Part shown: one piece after another, positions 6,939 through 13,313 of the stretch
Layout of the letters: every line of letters starts with the position of its first letter
Position numbering within the stretch: position 1 is the first letter of the stretch
Origin: a virus
Length of the DNA: 20,221 nucleotides
Reading direction: 5' to 3' (one strand)
Virus record (IMG/VR): IMGVR_UViG_3300043640_000037
Span: 1-20,221 of that record
The notes under the pieces: generated by a model
What the model was told of the DNA's origin: nothing
Databases searched by the model: none
What the model saw: only the letters and a program-made list of their open reading frames with translations
Position numbers and translations under genes: made by a program

Positions 6939-6950
6939 CCATCTCATCTT

Positions 6951-6956
6951 AGGAGG
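6951..6956 (+). promoter_or_regulatory. Perfect Shine-Dalgarno AGGAGG
   Basis: AGGAGG, 5 nt before the ATG at 6962. It is the strongest ribosome binding site seen in the window and implies that the 140-aa product is made in large amounts. Confidence 0.85.
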
Positions 6957-6961
6957 GCCAC

Positions 6962-7384
6962 ATGGCTCAGACTTTCGGCGTCCAGTCGGCAAAGGTGCTT
7001 GGTCCCACCAAGTCCACCCCTTCGCCCGGCTATGTTCACGGTTCGGTGCGTAACTTCTCCGAGCAGGTTACCCTCGCGGCTCAGGCATCCGCCGATACTA
7101 TTGTCGTCGGCCTCATTCCGAAGGGCGCGATCTTCCTGTACGGCGTCCTGACGAGCGATACGTCGCTTGCCACGGCCACGATCGCGATCGGCAACTCCAC
7201 CACGGCCGGCAAGTATCGTGCGTCGGCAGTGTTCACCGCAGTCGATACCCCGACGCTGTTCGGCGTCACTGCGGGCGAAGACGTCGCCAATACGGTCGAT
7301 GAAAGCGTGCTCATCACCGTGGCGACGGCAGCCCTGCCGGCTTCCGGCAATCTAAAGATCCAGCTGTTCTACAGTTTCAACTAA
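6962..7384 (+). CDS. Abundant small head protein, probable decoration or cement protein (140 aa)
   Basis: This beta-rich protein is rich in Ala, Thr, Val and Gly, with almost no Cys or Trp. It opens AQTFGVQSAKVLGPTKSTPS, then has repeated strand-like segments (VTLAAQASADTIVVGLIPKG, then YGVLTSDTSLATATIAIGNS) and ends in NLKIQLFYSFN. The gene sits directly after the major capsid gene, between two intrinsic terminators, and has a consensus AGGAGG ribosome binding site. This context is typical of stoichiometric shell-associated proteins. I do not recognise a named family, so cement/decoration is inferred from position, strong translation signal and beta content. Confidence 0.8.
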   Translation: MAQTFGVQSAKVLGPTKSTPSPGYVHGSVRNFSEQVTLAAQASADTIVVGLIPKGAIFLYGVLTSDTSLATATIAIGNSTTAGKYRASAVFTAVDTPTLFGVTAGEDVANTVDESVLITVATAALPASGNLKIQLFYSFN

Positions 7385-7390
7385 CCACGG

Positions 7391-7420
7391 CGGGGGCTTT
7401 CGAGCCCCCGTTTTCTTTTC
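7391..7420 (+). terminator. Intrinsic terminator with UUCG tetraloop
   Basis: Perfect 8-bp stem CGGGGGCT/AGCCCCCG (7391-7398 and 7403-7410) closed by the stable TTCG tetraloop, then TTTTCTTTTC. It begins 7 nt after the stop of the 140-aa gene. Confidence 0.92.
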
Positions 7421-7438
7421 TCCCACCATGAGGCCTCT

Positions 7439-7879
7439 ATGTCCGATCTCCGCGCCAATCCGAAAGACGTTTGCATGTCGGATTCCATGCCATTCGCGCA
7501 GCGCTGGACCGCGCGCACGACCTGGCCGCTCGCCGACGTGCTCAACGACGACTATTTCCTCAACATGCGCCAGACGCTCCGCGCCGGCGACACCATCCGA
7601 ATTTCCCGCTTCGACCGCAATGACAGCAATGATCGCGATGCGAAGCTGCTGGAGACCTGCGAAGTCATCATCGTCTCGTCCGGCCCTACGGCAAAGGCGG
7701 TCAAACTCGCTGTGATCGGTCAACTGATCCTGTTGGCTGAAGGTCCTCCGATGGGCGAGTTCGAGGTGCGCCGCGGACAAGCCGGCAAGTTCAAGCTGAT
7801 GCGCGGCGATGAAGTGCTGGAGGAATTCGGCAGCAAAGCCGAGGCAGAGGCCGCGATGACCAAGAAGATCGCCGCGTGA
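7439..7879 (+). CDS. Phage structural-region protein of unknown function (146 aa)
   Basis: The ATG at 7439 is preceded by GAGG (7430-7433) with 5 nt spacing. The product has an N-terminal part with FAQRWTARTTWPLADVLNDD, then a beta-rich centre where RAGDTIRISRFDRND is followed by strands ending in VIIVSS, and a C-terminal module (FEVRRGQAGKFKLMRGDEV plus an Ala/Glu-rich helix) resembling a short strand-strand-helix wedge. It lies just after the terminator and overlaps the gp11-like gene by GTGA. Its place between capsid and tail adaptor suggests a head-tail joining or virion accessory role, but no family is recognised with confidence. Confidence 0.75.
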   Translation: MSDLRANPKDVCMSDSMPFAQRWTARTTWPLADVLNDDYFLNMRQTLRAGDTIRISRFDRNDSNDRDAKLLETCEVIIVSSGPTAKAVKLAVIGQLILLAEGPPMGEFEVRRGQAGKFKLMRGDEVLEEFGSKAEAEAAMTKKIAA

Positions 7880-8586
7880 CAACCGCAACGGAACTCGTCA
7901 ACGCAGCTTTGCGTCGCGGCGGCGGTGCCAAGCGCATCCTCAGCCTGGACGATTCAGTCGGCAGCGCCGGCATTGCGGCGGATGTTCTCAGCACCGAACT
8001 TGAAGACCTGATGCGGTCCGGTGTTTGGAATTTCGCCGTCACCCGGGCAAAGCTGGCGCAGCTTACGACCTTGCCTGTGTTCCAGTGGCAATTTGCCTAT
8101 GGGCTGCCGTCAGACTGCGACCGCGTGGTTTCGGTGCACGATAACGAGACCGGTTGTGGCGAGGTTCCGTACAAGCTGGAAGCGCTGCAACAGCCCGATC
8201 AGAGCTATATCAACGTCATTTGCTCGAACGCCAACACGATCTACCTGCGCTACTGCCGTTCCGTCACCGATCCGAACCTGATGACGGCTTCGTTCCGGCA
8301 GGTCCTGATCCTGCGGCTGGCGAAAATCTTCGCGGTGGCCATCGCGAAGTCAAACACGCTGTTCCAATCGCTCGACGCCGAAGAAAAGCTGATGTTCCAG
8401 CGCGCCAAATCGATCGACGGCGTGGAAGATTGGCCGGAGAAATTCCCGGAAGGAAGCTGGGCCACCAGCCGAAGGGGCTGGGGCAGTCGTGGCGGCGGCG
8501 GTTTTGGGTTCGGTTCGCAAACAATAGAAGCTACGGGCATGGCCTTTGATGTCGGCGCCTTCGACCCCGGAGGGTTTGATATCTAA
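7876..8586 (+). CDS. Tail tubular protein A (T7 gp11-like head-tail adaptor)
   Basis: The recognisable core is the adaptor-type sequence: TELVNAALRRGG-x-KRI, then ADVLSTELEDLMRSGVWNFA, then a stretch ending QWQFAYGLPSDCDRVVSV, an I-x-L-x-Y strand and a long helix in FRQVLILRLAKIFAVAIAKS. T7 gp11 (196 aa) forms the ring between portal and nozzle; this protein is longer (236 aa) because of a Gly/Arg-rich C-terminal tail (residues about 196-236, WGSRGGGGFGFGSQT onward). Start is GTG at 7876, coupled through GTGA, and it ends in a TAATG overlap with the next gene. Confidence 0.85.
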   Translation: MTTATELVNAALRRGGGAKRILSLDDSVGSAGIAADVLSTELEDLMRSGVWNFAVTRAKLAQLTTLPVFQWQFAYGLPSDCDRVVSVHDNETGCGEVPYKLEALQQPDQSYINVICSNANTIYLRYCRSVTDPNLMTASFRQVLILRLAKIFAVAIAKSNTLFQSLDAEEKLMFQRAKSIDGVEDWPEKFPEGSWATSRRGWGSRGGGGFGFGSQTIEATGMAFDVGAFDPGGFDI

Positions 8587-9485
8587 TGGCCAACATCACC
8601 ATTAAGCACCGCACCGTCTCGGATAAGCTGAGGGGCGCAGACCCATCGCGCATATCCGGCCCGGACTGGAATGATGTGCATGCCGTGACGGGGCTTGAGA
8701 ACGTTGACAATACCAGCGACGCCGGTAAGCCGGTTTCGGCAGCGCAGGCGGTGGCTGACGCGGTTGTGGCGGCAAACGCTGCCAATGCATCCAACCTGAC
8801 CAGCGGAACGGTTCCGGCTGCACGGTTGCCGAGCCCGTCGTCTACCACATTGGGCGGCGTGATGTCCGTTGCCGCTGCTTCGCACCAGTGGGTTGCCTCG
8901 ATTTCGACGAGCGGCGCTCCGTCGCTCTCGCAACCTCTATTTTCTGACATCTCTGGAAACGTCGCCGTAACCCAACTCAACGGCGGGACTGGCGCGTCAT
9001 CTTCTACCTTCTGGCGTGGTGACGGAACGTGGGTCACGCCGGCTGGCGCGGGAACGGTAACGAGCGTTGCAACCTCGGGACTGGCAACGGGCGGCCCGAT
9101 TACCGCTTCCGGAACCGTCACTGTAGCGGCGGCGTCCAAAGCCAATCAGCAGACCGGAACAAGCGCTGTCGTTGCCGTTACGCCATCGCAGCAGCAACAG
9201 CACGACAGTAGCGCAAAAGCATGGATCAGTTTCGTTGGATCAACGGGGGCTGTGCTCGCATCCTATAATGCAACGGTGTCCCGTACTGTCGCTGGCAATT
9301 ACACCGTGACATTTACGGTGCCATTCGCAAGTGCGAACTACGCGTGCGTCGGCTCAACGGATACGAACTTTTCTTACGTCAGCTTTTTCAGCAAAGTTGC
9401 TGGCAGCATCGGCGTCCTCACTGCGGTTAGTGGGACCGCGGGGGACGCGGCCCAGATTGATATTGTTTGTTTCGGGCGCCAGTAG
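8586..9485 (+). CDS. Fibre-like tail protein (299 aa)
   Basis: The N-terminal 50 residues (ITIKHRTVSDKLRGADPSRI then DWNDVHAVTGLENV) look like a fibre attachment region. A Gly/Ser/Thr-rich shaft follows, including GTVTSVATSGLATGGPITAS, typical of trimeric phage fibres, then a short poly-Gln stretch (PSQQQQHDSSAK). From residue about 208 there is a compact beta tip beginning AWISFVGSTGAVLASYNATV with Y-x-V-T-F-T-VPFASANYACVGS, which recurs at the C-terminus of tail fibres and is presumably receptor-binding. It is located between the gp11-like and gp12-like genes, where T7 has nothing. The tip half is less GC-rich than its surroundings, consistent with exchange of host-range modules. The fibre call is firm; the receptor is unknown. 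Confidence 0.75.
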   Translation: MANITIKHRTVSDKLRGADPSRISGPDWNDVHAVTGLENVDNTSDAGKPVSAAQAVADAVVAANAANASNLTSGTVPAARLPSPSSTTLGGVMSVAAASHQWVASISTSGAPSLSQPLFSDISGNVAVTQLNGGTGASSSTFWRGDGTWVTPAGAGTVTSVATSGLATGGPITASGTVTVAAASKANQQTGTSAVVAVTPSQQQQHDSSAKAWISFVGSTGAVLASYNATVSRTVAGNYTVTFTVPFASANYACVGSTDTNFSYVSFFSKVAGSIGVLTAVSGTAGDAAQIDIVCFGRQ

Positions 9486-9491
9486 GATCAA

Positions 9492-12422
9492 ATGGTAAAA
9501 GCGGCACCCTATATTCCATCAAGTAACGGGGGAGAATTTTCCCCGCGGATGGACGGCCGTGTTGACTTCGACAAATATGCCGCCGCGATCTCGCGCGGGG
9601 AAAATCTGATCTGCCTGCCGCAAGGTGGTGTCACGTTCCGGCCTGGCACTCGCTTCATCAAGGAGATCAAGAACTCGGCTTCGGTCGCGTCCCTGATGTC
9701 GTTCGAACCGGTTTCGGGTCAAGCCTATATGATCGAGACCGGCGATCTGTATTTCCGGTTCTTTCGCAACCAGGGGCAGATCGCCGCGCTTCCGACAACG
9801 ACGGCTCTTGGGAGCTGGTCCGATCGATCGACTGGCGGCACCGCAACCGCCGTAGGTTCCGGCACGTCTCTTGGTCTGACGGGCGCTGGTAACGGATATG
9901 CGTGGGGCGAGAATGTGCTTAACATGGACCCGACTTTCGCCAACCAGATCCATGTCATCAAGTTCCAACTGATCGGCAATCCAAACAGTAGCATCACCGT
10001 TCAGGTAGGCTCCGATTCTACCAAATCAGACCTTGCCATATCCCGCAACATGGGTATGGGCTGGCATACGATCGGCTTCAGTCCGGACGGCGACAACTCC
10101 GTCTTTCTGCAATTCATCAATGAAAATGCAGATAATGTCGGCGTCTTAAACATTCGCGTCATGAGTGGCGAGCCGATCGAGTTAACGTCGCCTTACCCGG
10201 CCTCGGTTGTCGGCGCGCTTCGTTGGGCGCAATCCGCCGACGTCAATTACATCTTCCATGATGACTTCCCGCCCTACAAACTGGAGCGGCGGGGAGATAC
10301 ATCATGGTCGCTGGTCAAGGTGTTCTTTGCGGACGGTCCGTGGCTCGGCATCAATCCGGATACCGATCTCACCAAAAGCGATCTCATTCAAAACGGCAGC
10401 TTCAGCAACGGCATCGACAAGTGGACGCAAGCCACGACCGGCAACGGCTTCGTTGATTTCGCCACCAACGGGAATGCGGTGCTTCTGCAATCTGCGTTGG
10501 ACGGCGCGGCGTCAAGTTTGGTCTTTCAGGCGGTAGCCACGGCCGCGCCTACAAAAGTGCACACGCTGCATTTCCAGATCGTCGGCGGCGGGACCGTCGT
10601 GCCGACGGTAGGAACGACATCGGGCGGAAATAATATCCTTGCGCCCGGCGCATTGAGTGCGGGCTGGTACACTTATTCGTTCACGCCGGGGACTTCTCCG
10701 TTCTACCTCCAGTTCACTTCAAGCCCCGCGTTCGCTGCGATCTCAGGCGGCGTAAGCGGTGCATTCTGCTACAATACCAGCGCGAAACTGCTGAAGCCGA
10801 ACGGCACCACGGGGGGGACCACCGTCACCGCCTTGGGTGATTTCAGGCCGTTCGTTTCCAGTGACGCTGGGCGGATGATCCGTTTCGAGTATCCGGGGCG
10901 AGAGCCTGGATGGGGCATCATTTTGAATGTCGTCAGTTCGCAGGTTTGCGGCGTGCAGCTGTTCCGCGATTTGCCGAGTACGGAGCCGCTGGAATCCTGG
11001 CGGATGGGCGCGTGGTCCGACACGACGGGATGGCCACACACGGGGACATTCTATCAGCAACGATTGTTTGCATGCCGCAACGCCAACCAGCCGCAGACCC
11101 TTTGGGCGTCGCAGTCCGGCGACTTCGAAAACATGCGACCGGATTCCTGGGTAGCCGGCGCGCCTTCAATTCAGGACACCAATGCGCTGAACTTCACCTT
11201 GGCATCAGGCATCGCCAGCCCGATTGTATGGATCATGGGCTCGCGCAGGCTGGTGGTCGGGACAGCGATCGGGCAATGGGCCATTCAATCGAAGGGCGCC
11301 GCGCTGACGCCAAGCGACTTTGCGGCCGATCCTGAAACTTCGGTGCGCGCTTACGATGCGCCGCCGGTTCAGATCGACAGCGGCGGGGTATTTATTCAGC
11401 GCGCGCAACGCGCGCTTTACGATCTCGGATATAATTTTCAGATCGACGCCTTGAAGGCCTCCGATGTGACGATCCTGTCGGATCACATCGGCAAGGGCAA
11501 CTTCGCGCAGATCGTCTACCAGGCCGAGCCGCTGTCGCTGGTGTGGTCAAGGTTATTGACCGGCACGCTGACCAGCATGACCTACAAGCGCGACCAGAAC
11601 GTGGTCGGCTGGACGCCGTGTACGCTCGGGGCTTCCAAGGCCGGGCCAGCCGTGGTCGAGAGCATTTCCGTCATCCCCGGCGCTTCCGATCCTGGGCAGG
11701 TCTATTCGTCGATCAACCGTGATGAATTGTGGATGATCGTGCGCCGGACCATCGATGGCATCCCCCAGCGCTATATCGAGATGATGGAAGGCTATTTCGA
11801 CGGGCCGAACCGGGCGTCCTATCTCGACAAAAGCGAGTGGCGCGCGGACATGAAGGTGGCCCAGGTGGATGCGTTTCACGTCGATTGCGGGCTGACCTAC
11901 AAGGGCGTCTTGACTTCGACGATCAGCGGTCTGGGTCATCTGGAAGGTGAAATCGTCAAGGTCATCGCGGATGGCGCGGTACAGGCCGACAAGACGGTTT
12001 CCGGAGGATCGATCACACTGGATATTGCAGCTTCGACAGTGCAAGTCGGGCTTTCCTACGGCTGGATCTATCGCGGCATGAAGTTGCCCTATGGCTCGCA
12101 GTCCGGCGCCGGCGTGGGCCAGACAAAATCGGTCAACGGGCTGGTGTTCGTCCTGCGGGATTCTGCGTCGTTCGATTACGCGATTGATCTTTCCGGCGAT
12201 GGCGATGAAGAGGCGGGGCCGATTTCATTCGACGCGGTGCCGTTCCGCAAGCCGACCGACGATATGTCGCAAGCCTATCCTTTGTTCAGCGGCGAGGTTC
12301 AGGTCGATTCTCCAACTGGAAATGGTTTCAGCACCGATCCGCGCATTGTGATGATGGGAACGGCGCCGATGCCGTGGACCTTGCTCGGCATCAACCCGCG
12401 CATTTCCGAGTCCGAACTTTGA
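9492..12422 (+). CDS. Tail tubular protein B (T7 gp12-like nozzle), 976 aa
   Basis: The family signatures are strong: N-terminal SSNGGEFSPRMDGRVDFDKY, LPQGGVTFRPGTRFIKEI, and the middle block WRMGAWSDTTGWPHTGTFYQ-QRLFACR followed by QPQTLWASQSGDFENM. In T7, gp12 (794 aa) forms the hexameric nozzle at the tail tip. Here two extra segments, about residues 105-225 and 297-430, are mutually similar beta-rich modules and explain most of the extra length. The C-terminal half carries WTPCTLG, a stretch ending YIEMMEGYF, and a final strand set ending APMPWTLLGINPRI. The stop overlaps the TTG start of the gp13-like gene. Possible roles of the inserts are carbohydrate contact or fibre docking. Confidence 0.9.
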   Translation: MVKAAPYIPSSNGGEFSPRMDGRVDFDKYAAAISRGENLICLPQGGVTFRPGTRFIKEIKNSASVASLMSFEPVSGQAYMIETGDLYFRFFRNQGQIAALPTTTALGSWSDRSTGGTATAVGSGTSLGLTGAGNGYAWGENVLNMDPTFANQIHVIKFQLIGNPNSSITVQVGSDSTKSDLAISRNMGMGWHTIGFSPDGDNSVFLQFINENADNVGVLNIRVMSGEPIELTSPYPASVVGALRWAQSADVNYIFHDDFPPYKLERRGDTSWSLVKVFFADGPWLGINPDTDLTKSDLIQNGSFSNGIDKWTQATTGNGFVDFATNGNAVLLQSALDGAASSLVFQAVATAAPTKVHTLHFQIVGGGTVVPTVGTTSGGNNILAPGALSAGWYTYSFTPGTSPFYLQFTSSPAFAAISGGVSGAFCYNTSAKLLKPNGTTGGTTVTALGDFRPFVSSDAGRMIRFEYPGREPGWGIILNVVSSQVCGVQLFRDLPSTEPLESWRMGAWSDTTGWPHTGTFYQQRLFACRNANQPQTLWASQSGDFENMRPDSWVAGAPSIQDTNALNFTLASGIASPIVWIMGSRRLVVGTAIGQWAIQSKGAALTPSDFAADPETSVRAYDAPPVQIDSGGVFIQRAQRALYDLGYNFQIDALKASDVTILSDHIGKGNFAQIVYQAEPLSLVWSRLLTGTLTSMTYKRDQNVVGWTPCTLGASKAGPAVVESISVIPGASDPGQVYSSINRDELWMIVRRTIDGIPQRYIEMMEGYFDGPNRASYLDKSEWRADMKVAQVDAFHVDCGLTYKGVLTSTISGLGHLEGEIVKVIADGAVQADKTVSGGSITLDIAASTVQVGLSYGWIYRGMKLPYGSQSGAGVGQTKSVNGLVFVLRDSASFDYAIDLSGDGDEEAGPISFDAVPFRKPTDDMSQAYPLFSGEVQVDSPTGNGFSTDPRIVMMGTAPMPWTLLGINPRISESEL

Positions 12423-12859
12423 TCGAAGTCAGGGCAGCGCGATTGGGAGATATCGAAATCATCGGCAATAATGCGGCCGAGGAATGGGTACGCGGCGTCA
12501 TCAAGGCCGGCGCTGACTTCTCGCAACTGATCTCGGCGCCGTTTACGAATGTCGCGCTGATCGATGGCGAGCCGGTAGCGGCCGGCGGCTTCATCAACAG
12601 GGAAAACGGCAACGCCATCGCATGGTCGTTGGTCGGGATCATACCGACGCACATGTTTGTCGGGCTGTGCCGGGTGTTCCGGCGGCAGATCGAAGCCACG
12701 CCGTTCAAATGGATTGAGGCGCATTGCATCGCGACCTTCCATCAATCGCATCGCTGGGTCACTTGTCTTGGGTTCGAGCCCGTGAACGGCGAGCGTTGTT
12801 TTACGCCTGACGGTCGCGAGTTTCACAAATTCGTTTTTAGGAATCGTCATGGGGATTGA
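12419..12859 (+). CDS. Internal virion protein gp13-like / GNAT-like (146 aa)
   Basis: This resembles the short T7 gp13-type proteins encoded between nozzle and ejection genes, with a GNAT-acetyltransferase-like shape: IEVRAARLGDIEIIGNNAAE, then VALIDGEPVAAGGFI, W-S-LVGIIP, a helix CRVFRRQIEA and a final HRWVTCLGFEPV. The start is chosen as TTG at 12419, overlapping the nozzle stop (TTGA), because the family pattern begins at once with I-E-V-R. An upstream ATG at 12374 would add 15 residues overlapping the nozzle gene. T7 gp13 is about 138 aa, close to this length. Whether it has enzymatic activity is unknown; the acetyl-CoA loop is not clearly conserved. Confidence 0.75.
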   Translation: MIEVRAARLGDIEIIGNNAAEEWVRGVIKAGADFSQLISAPFTNVALIDGEPVAAGGFINRENGNAIAWSLVGIIPTHMFVGLCRVFRRQIEATPFKWIEAHCIATFHQSHRWVTCLGFEPVNGERCFTPDGREFHKFVFRNRHGD

Positions 12860-13313
12860 GACACTGGCGATTGCCGGCCTTGCGGGCGGGGCGCTGAGCG
12901 CGGTTGGTTCGCTTGCCAAGGGATCGGCCACCAACCAGGCTGCTCAGTACAATGCCAGCGTCGATACGACAAAGGCCGCGGAAGAGGTAGATCAGGCTGG
13001 AGCGTCCACGCAGGATTTCATCCGCAAGGGGTCGGACCAGGAAGCCTCTCAGGTCGCCAGCCAAGGATCATCCGGCGTCACCGGCTCGGGCTCGCCCTTG
13101 ATGGTGGACGAGAACACGGTTCGTCAGGTCGCGCTTGGTGCAGCCCGCACCTTGCAAGGCGGCCAGCTCAGGGCCTCTCGCGACCTCGATGAGGCCAAGT
13201 TGCAGAAGATGAACGGTCAGAATGCAGTCACGGCGTCGTATCTTGATGCGGGATCTTCGCTCCTGACCAGCGTTGGCAAGTTCGGCGGCATGAAAACCGG
13301 AGTGACCGCCTGA
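12849..13313 (+). CDS. Internal virion protein gp14-like (154 aa)
   Basis: Small Ala/Gly-rich protein with a hydrophobic N-terminal segment (ETLAIAGLAGGALSAVGSLA) followed by polar helical sequence (AAQYNASVDTTKAAEEVDQA, then the Gln-rich FIRKGSDQEASQVASQGSSG) and a C-terminal Gly-containing helix. T7 gp14 (196 aa) inserts in the outer membrane as the first part of the DNA ejection channel; this protein has the same position, similar size and amphipathic/glycine-rich nature. The ATG has AGGAA (12839-12843) upstream and lies inside the end of the gp13-like gene; the stop overlaps the next start (TGATG). Confidence 0.7.
   Translation: MGIETLAIAGLAGGALSAVGSLAKGSATNQAAQYNASVDTTKAAEEVDQAGASTQDFIRKGSDQEASQVASQGSSGVTGSGSPLMVDENTVRQVALGAARTLQGGQLRASRDLDEAKLQKMNGQNAVTASYLDAGSSLLTSVGKFGGMKTGVTA

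Noticed and set aside
8586-9485. Target gene of a diversity-generating retroelement, as in BPP-1
   Set aside because: No reverse transcriptase, template repeat or C-type lectin-like variable end is visible in the window, and the fibre tip looks like an ordinary beta domain.
12374-12418. ATG at 12374 as start of the gp13-like gene
   Set aside because: It adds 15 residues read from inside the nozzle gene in another frame, with no ribosome binding site, and the family pattern begins right at the TTG at 12419.
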